A DNA stretch of 64,000 nucleotides from positions 146,195 through 210,194 of the forward strand of contig CAIKAF010000023.1 of assembly GCA_903825395.1 (NCBI GenBank). The letters are read 5' to 3'. Positions 1 to 8,539 of the stretch are shown here, one piece after another. The number at the start of each line of letters is the position of its first letter. Position 1 is the first letter of the stretch. The position numbers and the translations under genes are program-made. This DNA comes from an uncultured Flavobacteriales bacterium. Lineage in GTDB: Bacteria > Bacteroidota > Bacteroidia > CAIKAF01. The notes under the pieces are model-generated. The model saw only the letters and a list, made by a program, of their open reading frames with translations, was not told the origin of the DNA and searched no databases.

Positions 1-114
1 ATGGTATCACGCTCAAGACCTGCATGCTTTACGCTAAATGTAGCACACGACATCATGAAAAACATACCCAAAGAAGGAAGAATAAAACTTTGTTTCATAA
101 TTGATAAATTTTGA
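1..114 (+). other. Possible 3' end of an upstream reading frame
   Basis: An open frame runs from the first base to a TGA at 112-114 (37 codons) and could be the tail of a gene that starts left of the window. The translation is not recognisable, and an A/T-rich stretch with a promoter follows. It may equally be non-coding. Confidence 0.15.
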
Positions 115-156
115 CAAAAAAACGCAACATCCTACATATATTTATTGTAAATAACA

Positions 157-164
157 TATATTTG
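157..164 (+). promoter_or_regulatory. Bacteroidota -7 element TATATTTG before the Xre-type gene
   Basis: TATATTTG matches the Bacteroidota housekeeping -7 consensus TAnnTTTG exactly and ends 9 nt before the ATG at 174. Upstream are a TTGACA at 111-116 and a small palindrome TTATT-GTA-AATAA at 142-154. The palindrome could be a binding site for the downstream HTH protein; that part is inference. Confidence 0.6.
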
Positions 165-173
165 TAGTAAAAA

Positions 174-542
174 ATGGTGAACCTATCCGAACACATTCGC
201 AAACTCCGCGTTGCACAAGGCTTCTCCCAAGATTATGTGGCAAAACGACTCCACATGTCTCAACAGTCCTATTCCCTGATCGAACGAAGCCCCGAAGAAT
301 GCGCTTTAAGCCGGCTAAAAGATTTGGCCAAAATCCTGAATGTTGAATTCCTAGCCCTAATCGGTGAAGATGAAGCTATGATTCAAACCAATGTCAACCA
401 ATCCGGCGGCAATGCAGCCACCAAAATGGTTATTCAAAATGCCAATGACCACACAGAATTAATTGCCCACCTTAAATCAGAAATTGATTATCTAAGACAA
501 GAAAACGCACAGCTTATCCATCAACTAAATAAGAAAAAATAA
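174..542 (+). CDS. Xre-family helix-turn-helix regulator with C-terminal coiled coil
   Basis: This is a 122-residue DNA-binding protein. Residues about 5-62 form an HTH_3/Cro-C1 domain (IRKLRVAQGFSQDYVAKRL, then MSQQSYSLIE, the usual recognition-helix layout). Residues about 95-120 are a heptad-like stretch (LKSEIDYLRQENAQLIHQL) predicted to be a dimerising coiled coil. A polar linker joins them. It stands alone behind its own promoter, and an A/T palindrome sits in that promoter, so autoregulation is plausible. The target genes cannot be told from the sequence. Similar short single-HTH proteins in Bacteroidota are mostly uncharacterised. Confidence 0.8.
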   Translation: MVNLSEHIRKLRVAQGFSQDYVAKRLHMSQQSYSLIERSPEECALSRLKDLAKILNVEFLALIGEDEAMIQTNVNQSGGNAATKMVIQNANDHTELIAHLKSEIDYLRQENAQLIHQLNKKK

Positions 543-762
543 TACAAGCAATATAAGTAAGGGGTTCTGCAGGCCGGGCAGATGCTTGAAAACTAGAAAT
601 TTATAAAGGGGAATTGAACAACACAACAACTCTGCATACTATCTACCCTCCGAGCCTAATTTCTGATTGCCGTCGTTAATTCCCTATCAAAACATTCCTC
701 CAAGCGCCTTTTCACTAAAGAGGGAAACGGCAAATCACCAGGTCAGATAAGGACCACACCCC

Positions 763-2448
763 TTACTCCACCGCCTCCCAAGCAGACTGCTGATACTGAG
801 CCGGCACACGCCCTACATCCGCACCAAAATACGTCGGATCGCAATACACCCACTTCCGCCCCTTGTACCTCAACACATCCATTCCCGTTTCGGGCTCCAA
901 TTCCACCGCCAAGGCCAAATGATTCGGAAACCGAATCCCAACCGTCTTCCAATTGGTGAAGGTCTGAATCAACCGATTCAATAGAAAGGTCCGGTCCTCG
1001 CAATCCGCAAATGGATAATGCAAGGTCTCTTCCGTTAAACAAAATTTCTCCTTGCCAAATTGCTCTTGATCTGTTTTATAGGGTATGCCCTGCAATACCA
1101 TGGCATGCAAAAAACGAAGCTTGTCCATCGGCCGCGGCAACCGACTCAACTCAGCCGCAATTCGCCGGCTGTTCGCCTCCGACAACCACGACTCTGCCGC
1201 CCGATTGCTTAAGTAGAACGGAATCTCCGATTGCGGCAAGGAAGCATACAATTGAACCCGCTCGGCATTGTACCGAATCGGCATGCTGTATTGATTTCCA
1301 AATACCTTGAAATCAAATTGCCTCTCTTTTCCCTGTTCCCCAATCTGAACCGCGCCCAAATTCTTAAACTCAATGGGTTTAGACGCGTATGCATTTTGGT
1401 TTTGATAGGTATAATAAGGCTTTGCCGGAGCCCAATCCGGCATGGAATACCGCTTACCGTCTTTCTCTAAAAACCGACCATATACTTTTTCTGCAAAACA
1501 AATCCCCGTTACTACTTCTCGATCGGAATACATCAAGATGGCATCGTAGCCCAACTGAGTCAAGTAAAACCATTCGAACACCGAGGCCTGAGTGCGGCTG
1601 TAGCCCAATTTATCGGATACTTTGCGGACCAGCAGAAGCAAAGCCCAATCGTTAAGATTAAATTTCTTCTGACTCAATTTAAAATACCCCAACAGCTGTT
1701 CCTGATCGCGGGAAATCCACTGAGCATATGCCGCCGCAATGACTTTGTCGTTGATGGCTCCCGATGGAGCCTCAAACCCCGGAGCCACACTGGGCATATA
1801 CCAGTTCCAACCAAAGGGAGAGGCCTTTTCTAAACCCAAACTGCCCAAGGCCAATACTTCATCTTGCTGATCTACACCTTGAGGAGCCTCCGGCACCTTG
1901 GGCTCGGCAGGGACCGGTACTTCCGGCCGTTCTCCCCCCTTTTCCTCGTCCTCTTGCTCCAATTCCGGTTTAGGCTTCTGAACAACAGGTATTTCTTCCC
2001 TTTTGTTTTTTTCGGCTGCCGGAAGGGTGTCTGGCTTGGGTAAGGCCGGCTTTGGCTCTAGCTTTTCTTCTTTTTCCCGAACCGGCTTCGGTTCGGAAGT
2101 CCGTTGCTTTTGAACTTCTTTGCTCTCTTTTAGCATGTTGTCCGCCGGTTTCTTTTCAGGTGCTTTGGGTGGCTCAACCGGCTTGGGCTGTGGATAAGGT
2201 GAGATTAATTTTTTGCTTTTGCTTTCCTTCCATTCTTTTTGCAGCATGGCATTGAAGGCACGGTTGGCGGCCTGCCGCAAGGAATCCATTTCATGGGCCC
2301 GCTTTTCGGCAAACCGATTGAACGAGGCCTGCTGCTGACGCACATACCTTTCGTATTCCGATTCCGTGGTTTTAGGCGTCTGCGCCAACACCCGCAGCCC
2401 GGGAACCAGGAATAAAACAAACAACAATAAGATTCTTTCTGATTTCAT
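763..2448 (-). CDS. Secreted transglutaminase-like protein
   Basis: The 561-residue protein starts with a Sec signal peptide (about residues 1-22, hydrophobic LLLFVLFLVPG, cleavage near VLAQ). A charged, partly helical region follows to about residue 80. A long Pro/Lys/Glu-rich linker (about 80-190) could span periplasm or cell wall. The C-terminal half is globular. Near its end C483 (ADCEDRT), H510 (PNHLALAV) and D537 (YCDPTYF) are spaced 27 residues apart, the Cys-His-Asp order of the transglutaminase-like/papain fold. The family in Bacteroidota includes peptidases and cross-linking enzymes, so the substrate is unknown. It is a single gene with no partner on its strand. Confidence 0.7.
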   Translation of the reverse strand: MKSERILLLFVLFLVPGLRVLAQTPKTTESEYERYVRQQQASFNRFAEKRAHEMDSLRQAANRAFNAMLQKEWKESKSKKLISPYPQPKPVEPPKAPEKKPADNMLKESKEVQKQRTSEPKPVREKEEKLEPKPALPKPDTLPAAEKNKREEIPVVQKPKPELEQEDEEKGGERPEVPVPAEPKVPEAPQGVDQQDEVLALGSLGLEKASPFGWNWYMPSVAPGFEAPSGAINDKVIAAAYAQWISRDQEQLLGYFKLSQKKFNLNDWALLLLVRKVSDKLGYSRTQASVFEWFYLTQLGYDAILMYSDREVVTGICFAEKVYGRFLEKDGKRYSMPDWAPAKPYYTYQNQNAYASKPIEFKNLGAVQIGEQGKERQFDFKVFGNQYSMPIRYNAERVQLYASLPQSEIPFYLSNRAAESWLSEANSRRIAAELSRLPRPMDKLRFLHAMVLQGIPYKTDQEQFGKEKFCLTEETLHYPFADCEDRTFLLNRLIQTFTNWKTVGIRFPNHLALAVELEPETGMDVLRYKGRKWVYCDPTYFGADVGRVPAQYQQSAWEAVE

Positions 2449-2555
2449 GCTAGCTCAATGATAAGAAATTTGAAGCATTCCTTGCAACATCTGTGCCACA
2501 GACCTTGAGTATCTAAAGCAAATCGGTTGTTGTGAGCCCCAATAATACCACGTGG

Positions 2556-2624
2556 CCCTCTGTGCCCTTGGCGCCGACATTGAGTTCTTTGTGGTAAAAA
2601 AAACATCAAGGCCTAACCGCCATT
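2556..2624. repeat. 69-bp direct repeat, unit 1
   Basis: The unit begins CCCTCTGTGCCCTTGGCGCC, continues through TTGAGTTCTTTGTGGTAAAA, and ends with GCCTAACCGCCATT. It returns at 2709 with few differences. Between the units lies a run of CACAAAG/CGCAAAGG-type words, so the whole 2556-2778 block resembles the dispersed CGCAAAG-rich intergenic repeats seen in many bacterial genomes. It fills the 344-bp gap between two minus-strand genes. Confidence 0.75.
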
Positions 2625-2708
2625 TTTTAACACAAAGGCCGCAAAGGGAGCCGCAAAGGTTCGCAAAGGAGCCTCCTAATTCCTACACACCCACGCTATA
2701 CCTACATT

Positions 2709-2778
2709 CCCTCTGTGCCCTTCGCGCCGACATTGAGTTCTTTGTGGTAAAAACAAACCGGAATGCCTAACCGCCATT
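2709..2778. repeat. 69-bp direct repeat, unit 2
   Basis: This is the second unit, starting 153 bp after the first. The core from CCCTCTGTGCCC to GTGGTAAAAA differs from unit 1 at one base (TTCGCGCC for TTGGCGCC). After a short variable stretch the GCCTAACCGCCATT tail is identical. It ends 14 bp before the stop codon of the M28 peptidase gene. Confidence 0.75.
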
Positions 2779-2792
2779 ATTCATTCACCTAT

Positions 2793-4469
2793 TTATTCAA
2801 AGGTTAGATTAAATTGCATGGTTTCCTGACCACGCACAATGCGCACCGTGGTAGATTCTCCCCGCTTAAACTTTCCAAGGGCTGCCATATATCCATAAAT
2901 ATCGTCCACCGCATGCGGGCCCAGCTGTAAAATCACATCGTTTTTCTGCAAACCGGCCAACGCCGCAGGCTTTCCTTCTGTCACCCCTGAAATTCGCATT
3001 CCTTTGTTTTCCCAGGCATAATCCGGCACCACTCCCATCGTCACTTTAAATTTGCTTTTACCCTGCTCTGGAGCCTTGGTTTTGCTAAACGGGAGCTGTT
3101 TGGGCATGTGGGCAATAATCCGAAGCATGTAATTTCCAATCTCAGTCATTCCTCGATAATTCAAGGTATGGGTATCGTCGCTAGGCTTGTGGTAATCGTC
3201 GTGGGTACCTGAAAAGAAATGAAGCACAGGCATATCGCTCAAATAGAAGGAGGTATGGTCGGAAGGCCCTATGCCACTTTCGCTGGTTTTAATTTTTAAA
3301 AAGGGCGGCCGTAGGCTATCCAATAGGGTCGCCCAGCGTGGAGAGGTTCCCGCTCCATGCACTTGAAGTGTATTTTCAACCGGATCCAAGCGCCCTACCA
3401 TATCCATATTAAACATGGTTAGCGTTTCATCGCGTTTAAATATCGGACTTTCAACAAAGGCTTTGGAGCCCAGCAATCCCAATTCTTCGCCGGAAAAACC
3501 GATAAAACGGTAGTTAAAACGAGTGAATCTAGGGTCTTCCGTTTGAGCTAAGAAGCGAGCCAATTCCAACATAACGGCGGTGCCAGAGGCATTGTCATCG
3601 GCTCCATTGTGAATGGCGGGCTCTCCCCGATACAAACTTCCGCGTTCTCCCCAACCCAAATGGTCGTAATGTGCTCCAACAATAACCACAGGTTGGTCTT
3701 TCCCCCGCTTTAGTTCGGCTATCGCATTGTGGCCCTTGCGTTTAACTACGTTCAATTGGCTTTGAATCCACATCAAACCGGCTTGTTTTTTCAGGTCAAG
3801 CCGTTCCTTGGAATACCAAACGGGTATGGGCAAGGCATGCACATGCGGGTCAATGGTTTTAGAGGGTTCATCATCGGCGCTTCCGCCCATAAAAACAACG
3901 GCTGAAGCACCGCGTTGAGCGGCCAATCGAGCACGTTCCAACAGCGTCCAGCGCGAGAAATCAGCATGAGGATTGCTTGAACTGGGCATGCCGGGTTGAA
4001 TGACAACAATTTCCCCACCCAAGTCGCTGAAGGCGGCATAATCGTTGTGTCCATTGGATTGGTCTTCAATACCATAGCCCAAATCCAGCACCTCTGTTCC
4101 CGGCAACACCGCTTCTCCGCAGCCCGAAATTGGCCAGGCATTCAGGGGTCTGCGCGTCCCATTCCATTCCCATTCTAAGGCGGCTGAGGCTTCCGGAAGA
4201 ATTTCCCAGGTAAATTCAAAGGATTGAGAAAATTGCTCAGCATTCATAGGCGTCAAAGCCCAGGATTGAAATTGTTCCGACAAAAATTCCAGGGCCCGTT
4301 GCTCTCCCTTGCTGCCGGTCAATCGCCCCTCCAATGCATCGTCGGCCAAAAATTCCACCCATTGTTTGAGCCGTTCGTCAGAATCCGATTGCAAAAACTG
4401 AGCCGGCAGGGGCATCATCGCCGCGCTGTACAGGCATACCGAAGCCAGAAAAAAATTGCGTGCATTCAT
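2793..4469 (-). CDS. Secreted M28-family zinc aminopeptidase with PA and PDZ domains
   Basis: The 558-residue protein has an N-terminal signal peptide (about 1-24). A protease-associated (PA) region at about 130-225 follows, then a zinc-peptidase domain with the M28 ligand series: GAHYDHLGWG (His), HNGADDNASG (Asp), FSGEELGLLGS (catalytic and ligand Glu), FNMDMVGR (Asp) and PSDHTSFY (His). A C-terminal PDZ-like domain (about 475-555, AGLQKNDVILQLGP) completes it. It probably cleaves N-terminal residues from peptides in the periplasm or outside. Known relatives are broad-specificity aminopeptidases. It appears to be a single transcription unit with a TACCTTTA element 4 nt before the ATG. Confidence 0.88.
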   Translation of the reverse strand: MNARNFFLASVCLYSAAMMPLPAQFLQSDSDERLKQWVEFLADDALEGRLTGSKGEQRALEFLSEQFQSWALTPMNAEQFSQSFEFTWEILPEASAALEWEWNGTRRPLNAWPISGCGEAVLPGTEVLDLGYGIEDQSNGHNDYAAFSDLGGEIVVIQPGMPSSSNPHADFSRWTLLERARLAAQRGASAVVFMGGSADDEPSKTIDPHVHALPIPVWYSKERLDLKKQAGLMWIQSQLNVVKRKGHNAIAELKRGKDQPVVIVGAHYDHLGWGERGSLYRGEPAIHNGADDNASGTAVMLELARFLAQTEDPRFTRFNYRFIGFSGEELGLLGSKAFVESPIFKRDETLTMFNMDMVGRLDPVENTLQVHGAGTSPRWATLLDSLRPPFLKIKTSESGIGPSDHTSFYLSDMPVLHFFSGTHDDYHKPSDDTHTLNYRGMTEIGNYMLRIIAHMPKQLPFSKTKAPEQGKSKFKVTMGVVPDYAWENKGMRISGVTEGKPAALAGLQKNDVILQLGPHAVDDIYGYMAALGKFKRGESTTVRIVRGQETMQFNLTFE

Positions 4470-4473
4470 GGTT

Positions 4474-4481
4474 TAAAGGTA
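4474..4481 (-). promoter_or_regulatory. Near-consensus -7 element TACCTTTA before the M28 gene
   Basis: On the minus strand TACCTTTA (one mismatch to TAnnTTTG) ends 4 nt before the ATG at 4469. With the usual start point a few bases after the element, the mRNA would be leaderless or nearly so. Confidence 0.4.
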
Positions 4482-4511
4482 CGGATTGTCACCAATTATC
4501 CGATGTATTTT

Positions 4512-4664
4512 GGGGGCGGCTGCCGGGCTTTCAGGGCTAGTCCGCGGTGGCCGCTCGGGCTGCTTGCCGGCTGCGGTGGCTCCCAAGGTCGCCTCCTCGC
4601 CAGGCAGCAGCTGCCGGCGCCCCCCTTGCGTTCTAGCCTCTTCAATCCCTGCCGCGGCCCCCTC
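4512..4664 (-). repeat. GC-rich hairpin element, type 1, copy A
   Basis: This is a GC-rich palindromic element, read here on the strand that carries GGCGAC-CTTG-GGAGCC (core 4578-4593). The plus strand shows the second conserved stem as GGCTAG (4535-4540) with CTAGCC (4633-4638). The conserved single-stranded words GGGATTGA and GAAAGCCCG are both present on the minus strand. The copy is tail-to-tail with copy B, 68 bp away, in the gap between the M28 gene and atpG. Confidence 0.85.
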
Positions 4665-4732
4665 AATTCCAACAGGCCGAGGAATTCCAAAGCGGCAAAC
4701 CGCAGAAAGTAAAACTAAAGCATTTTAGAATC

Positions 4733-4884
4733 GAGGGGGCCTGCGGCAGGGATTGAACAGGGTAGCACGCATGCAGACGGTGGCCTGGCCCGCGTGGCGC
4801 GGAGGCGACCTTGGGAGCCACCGCAAGCCCGCTGGGGCAGCCCACCGGCAGCAGCGGACTACCTGAGAAAGCCCGTCGCCGCCC
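4733..4884 (+). repeat. GC-rich hairpin element, type 1, copy B
   Basis: The element has its core hairpin GGCGAC-CTTG-GGAGCC at 4804-4819. Its outer stems are GCGGC/GCCGC and GGTAG (4761-4765) with CTACC (4859-4863). It ends 16 bp from the atpG stop codon, in the opposite orientation to that gene, and is followed by an A-rich tract. Confidence 0.85.
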
Positions 4885-4900
4885 TAAAAAAATAAAAATC

Positions 4901-5773
4901 TTAGCCGTTGAGCGCCTCAGCTCCGGCAACAATCTCCAATATCTCGTTGGTAATGGCCGCCTGCCGAGCCTTGTTGTAGCTGAGCTTCAATGACTTCAGC
5001 AATTCGCCGGCATTGTCGGTCGCCTTATGCATGGCGGTCATCCGTGCTCCATGTTCTGCCGCATGGCTATCTAAAACCACTTTAAACAGCTGGGTTTTCA
5101 GCGATAGAGGAATCATATTTTCAATGATTTCCGCCTTGCCTGGCTCGTAAATGTATTCGGCACTTGCCACCTGCTCTTGCACCTGAGGCCGCATGGGAAG
5201 GAAGGTCTCCTCCATAACCTGCTGCGAAGCCGCCGTTAAGAACCGGTTGTAAATAAAAATCACCTTATCGGTTTGCCCATTTTTATACTCCTGCATGAGC
5301 GATTCGGATATCTTAACGCTCTCGCTGAAGGTCAGGTTGTTGAACAACTCATCGTGCTGAGCTTGAAGTTCAAATCCATTTCGAACAATCCAAGCGGAAG
5401 CTTTTTTACCGATGCCTACAAATTTCACCTTTCCGGCCTGATGCAAGGCCGCCAATTCTCCATTCAGCAAGGCCGTGGTGCGGCGAATAACCTGAGTATT
5501 GAAGGCTCCACAAAGGCCACGGTTTGAAGTGACCAGCACCAGAGTAACTGTACGCAGTTCGCGCTCAACCAGATAAGGGCTTTCGGCTCCTTCTAAGGAT
5601 TGAGACACATTGTTCATAATGGCTTGCAATTTCTCAGCGTAAGGACGCATTTTAACCACCGCGTCTTGAGCGCGGCGCAGCTTTGCGGCCGATACCAACT
5701 TCATGGCGCTGGTAATTTGCCGGGTAGAGTTGACCGAGCTGATGCGGTTGCGGACTTCCTTTAGATTTGGCAT
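4901..5773 (-). CDS. atpG: ATP synthase F1 gamma subunit
   Basis: The 290-residue gamma subunit is the central rotor shaft of F1. The N terminus (NRISSVNSTRQITSAMKLVS) and the C terminus (RQAAITNEILEIVAGAEAL) are the two helices of the family coiled coil. The length is normal. It is the last gene of the atpB-E-F-H-(extra gene)-A-G operon, 20 bp after atpA. The beta and epsilon genes (atpD, atpC) do not follow; in Bacteroidota they usually form a separate unit. A GC-rich hairpin element starts 16 bp beyond the stop codon. Confidence 0.97.
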   Translation of the reverse strand: MPNLKEVRNRISSVNSTRQITSAMKLVSAAKLRRAQDAVVKMRPYAEKLQAIMNNVSQSLEGAESPYLVERELRTVTLVLVTSNRGLCGAFNTQVIRRTTALLNGELAALHQAGKVKFVGIGKKASAWIVRNGFELQAQHDELFNNLTFSESVKISESLMQEYKNGQTDKVIFIYNRFLTAASQQVMEETFLPMRPQVQEQVASAEYIYEPGKAEIIENMIPLSLKTQLFKVVLDSHAAEHGARMTAMHKATDNAGELLKSLKLSYNKARQAAITNEILEIVAGAEALNG

Positions 5774-5793
5774 AGGTGTAGATGCATTAAGGC

Positions 5794-7371
5794 TTAGGCC
5801 ATGGCACTGCTGACTTCAGCCGCAACTTTTTCTAAAACAGAGGTCAGTTCGTCCGAAAACTCGCCCTTGCGCAAGCGCTCCAACACATCGGCATGTGAAG
5901 CTTGCAGGGCGCCAAGGTAGCGTTCCTGGAATTCTTTCACTTTGGCAATCGGAACCGAGCGAAGCAGGTTTTTAGTGCCGGCATAAATCATGGCCACCTG
6001 TTGTTCTACGCGCATGGGTTGAAATTGACCTTGCTTCAGAATTTCCACGTTGCGGGCACCTTTGTCCAATACATTTTTGGTAGATGCATCCAGGTCGGAA
6101 CCGAATTTTGAAAAGGCTTCCAATTCACGGTACTGGGCCTGATCTAATTTCAGGGTGCCGGCTACCTTTTTCATGGATTTGATCTGAGCACTACCTCCCA
6201 CCCGCGATACCGAAATACCTACGTTGATGGCAGGACGAACACCGGAGTTGAACAGATTGGATTCAAGGAAAATCTGTCCGTCCGTAATCGAAATAACGTT
6301 GGTGGGGATGTAGGCTGAAACGTCTCCGGCCTGAGTTTCGATGATGGGAAGGGCGGTTAAAGAACCTCCACCTTTTACTTTTCCTTTCAGCGACTCGGGC
6401 AAATCGTTCATGCCGGCGGCGATGGCATCGTTGGCGATCACTTTCGCTGCGCGCTCCAACAAGCGGCTGTGCAGGTAGAATACATCACCGGGGTAAGCTT
6501 CGCGGCCGGGAGGGCGACGCAACAGCAAAGACACCTCACGGTAGGCCACAGCTTGCTTGGATAAGTCATCATATACAATCAACGCCGGGCGACCCGTATC
6601 GCGGAAAAATTCTCCAATAGCGGCTCCGGCAAAGGGAGCGTAGAATTGCATCGGCGCGGGATCGGCAGCCGATGCGGCCACAATAACCGTGTAGGGCATA
6701 GCGCCTTTTTCCTCCAAAACCTTAGCGATTCCGGCAACTGTAGAAGATTTTTGTCCGATGGCAACATAGATGCAGAACACCGGTTCGCCGCGGTCGTAAA
6801 ATTCTTTTTGATTGATGATGGTATCGATGGCAACGGCGGTTTTACCCGTTTGCCGGTCACCGATAATCAACTCGCGCTGACCTCGACCAATTGGAATCAT
6901 GGCATCTACGGCCTTGATGCCCGTTTGAAGGGGTTCATTTACCGGTTGGCGGAAAATAACGCCTGGGGCTTTGCGCTCCAAGGGCATATCGTAGCGGTCT
7001 CCCTCAATTGGGCCGCGGCCATCTAGGGGTTGACCTAGGGTATTAATTACCCGACCCAGCATGCCTTCACCCACTTGGATTGAAGCAATTTTACGGGTGC
7101 GCTTTGCAATATCGCCTTCTTTAACGCCCTTGGATTCGCCGAGCAATACAGCACCGACATTGTCTTCTTCCAGGTTCAAAACGATGGCTTTGATGCCACC
7201 GGCCAGCTCAATCAATTCGCCGGCTTCCACATTATTCAGGCCGTAAATGCGGGCAACTCCGTCGCCCACCTGTAACACGGTACCTACTTCTTCCAATTCG
7301 GTGGCCTGATTTAGGCCGGATAACTGCTGGCGCAAAATCGCCGTTACTTCTGCAGGTTTAATCTCTGCCAT
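5794..7371 (-). CDS. atpA: ATP synthase F1 alpha subunit
   Basis: The 525-residue alpha subunit is the non-catalytic nucleotide-binding part of the F1 hexamer. The Walker A motif GDRQTGKT is at residues 171-178, and [15 protein letters not shown] marks the Walker B region and family signature. The N-terminal barrel ([10 protein letters not shown]) and the C-terminal helical bundle are complete. It lies 20 bp upstream of atpG. On its 5' side it is separated from atpH by an inserted exported-protein gene that ends 7 bp before it, so translation of the two may be coupled. Confidence 0.98.
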   Translation of the reverse strand: MAEIKPAEVTAILRQQLSGLNQATELEEVGTVLQVGDGVARIYGLNNVEAGELIELAGGIKAIVLNLEEDNVGAVLLGESKGVKEGDIAKRTRKIASIQVGEGMLGRVINTLGQPLDGRGPIEGDRYDMPLERKAPGVIFRQPVNEPLQTGIKAVDAMIPIGRGQRELIIGDRQTGKTAVAIDTIINQKEFYDRGEPVFCIYVAIGQKSSTVAGIAKVLEEKGAMPYTVIVAASAADPAPMQFYAPFAGAAIGEFFRDTGRPALIVYDDLSKQAVAYREVSLLLRRPPGREAYPGDVFYLHSRLLERAAKVIANDAIAAGMNDLPESLKGKVKGGGSLTALPIIETQAGDVSAYIPTNVISITDGQIFLESNLFNSGVRPAINVGISVSRVGGSAQIKSMKKVAGTLKLDQAQYRELEAFSKFGSDLDASTKNVLDKGARNVEILKQGQFQPMRVEQQVAMIYAGTKNLLRSVPIAKVKEFQERYLGALQASHADVLERLRKGEFSDELTSVLEKVAAEVSSAMA

Positions 7372-7378
7372 GGTTTAT

Positions 7379-7861
7379 TTATTTGATAATCACTTTTTTA
7401 ATTCCGTATTTCCGGGCAACACTATCGCGTTGAGCTTTGTAAAGCATTCCCCGGGTTGTGCTAAACACTTCCGCCATACCCTTGTCTAGGCGGCTATCCC
7501 AAATTAAATCATTGGCTACAATCACGTCGTTCACGATGTAGCGTTTGCTGGGCACTTTGGGATATTCCATTTCACACACCTTTTTAAGGCTAGGGAAAGC
7601 CACCAAATAGTATTCAATCCGCCCGGTAGGATTTGATGGAGTATAAACGCCCGGATCTCTGAACACGTGGTGGCGAATGGTCATGAGGGTATCGTTGCCT
7701 TGAATGGGCAGAATGTCGAATCCGCCTCCGGCTTGATCGTCCAAGATTCGAAAGGCGGTAATGCCATCCAAACTGACCTTGTCGTCGTTGATTTTAATTT
7801 TAATGTTCTGGGCTTGAAGAGTAGTCAAGTCGAAAAGTAGCAAAAACACCATTTGCTTCAT
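7379..7861 (-). CDS. Exported protein of unknown function inside the ATP synthase operon
   Basis: The reading frame is open from 7945. The start at 7861 is preferred because it gives a short signal peptide (MKQMVFLLLFDLTTLQAQ), whereas a longer form would bury it behind 28 polar residues. The mature part (about 140 residues) looks like a small beta-rich domain: INDDKVSLDG, FDILPIQGNDTLMTIRHHVF, YYLVAFPSLKKVCEMEYP, and a basic C terminus KYGIKKVIIK. I do not recognise a family. It lies 7 bp upstream of atpA and 101 bp downstream of atpH, all on one strand, so it should be co-transcribed with ATP synthase. It has no resemblance to AtpI, AtpZ or an F1 subunit. Confidence 0.7.
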   Translation of the reverse strand: MKQMVFLLLFDLTTLQAQNIKIKINDDKVSLDGITAFRILDDQAGGGFDILPIQGNDTLMTIRHHVFRDPGVYTPSNPTGRIEYYLVAFPSLKKVCEMEYPKVPSKRYIVNDVIVANDLIWDSRLDKGMAEVFSTTRGMLYKAQRDSVARKYGIKKVIIK

Positions 7862-7962
7862 AGCGGAAAAATTAATGCCAACATGCCCACAAAATCCAAG
7901 GCTTGAAAGCGGCTTGGAAATCGTATGGAATGGTTGGCGGTTCATAATCCTCTAAGTTACAA

Positions 7963-8535
7963 TTAATATTCGGCTATGTATGGGTTGTCATTGAACTTGC
8001 GCTTAAAGGACTCTAAGGCGCTCTTCATGCTGGCATCCCACTGTTGGTCTTCTACACGAACAACCAGCCCTCCGATTAAAGAGGCATCAATCCGAATTTG
8101 AAGGTCAATCTGCTTGCCGCCCTTGTACACATCTGAAGCTTGTACCATTTGTGTAATGCGTGCTTTGGCTGCTTCATTCAAAGGAGCTGGAGTGCTCACC
8201 ATTACGCGAACAATGCCCATTTGCCGGCGGTATAGCACATCGAAAGCGGGACCCACTTCGCCCAAAATATTGGTTCGGCGACCTTTTAGTAGCTTTTCAA
8301 AAAACTGAAAGGTAAGGGGTTGAAATGCAGAGGAAAAAGCGGCCGTAAAAAAGGGCATTTTTTTAAGGGGGGCCAGAACCGGATTGGTTAAAAAGGCCCG
8401 AACCTCAGCTTCCGATTCCCACACTTTTTGAAAACCAAGCAAATCTTGATGCACTGCATCGGCACAATGCTGTTCATTGGCCAAACTCAACAATGCTCCG
8501 GCGTACCTGGACGCCACCATAGATAAGCCGCTCAT
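7963..8535 (-). CDS. atpH: ATP synthase F1 delta subunit
   Basis: The 190-residue delta (OSCP-type) subunit joins F1 to the peripheral stalk. The N-terminal helical bundle begins MVASRYAGALLSLANEQ, typical of the family. The C-terminal part has the conserved IDASLIGGLVVRVEDQQWDAS block. It is 4 bp downstream of atpF. The next gene on the strand is not atpA, as usual, but the exported protein at 7379-7861. Confidence 0.95.
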   Translation of the reverse strand: MSGLSMVASRYAGALLSLANEQHCADAVHQDLLGFQKVWESEAEVRAFLTNPVLAPLKKMPFFTAAFSSAFQPLTFQFFEKLLKGRRTNILGEVGPAFDVLYRRQMGIVRVMVSTPAPLNEAAKARITQMVQASDVYKGGKQIDLQIRIDASLIGGLVVRVEDQQWDASMKSALESFKRKFNDNPYIAEY

Positions 8536-8539
8536 GAAC

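Noticed and set aside
4486..4932. Several open frames of 60-90 codons on both strands over the GC-rich region
   Set aside because: They lie within copies A and B of the hairpin element. Similar arginine/proline/alanine-rich frames appear in every other copy, so they are by-products of repeat composition.
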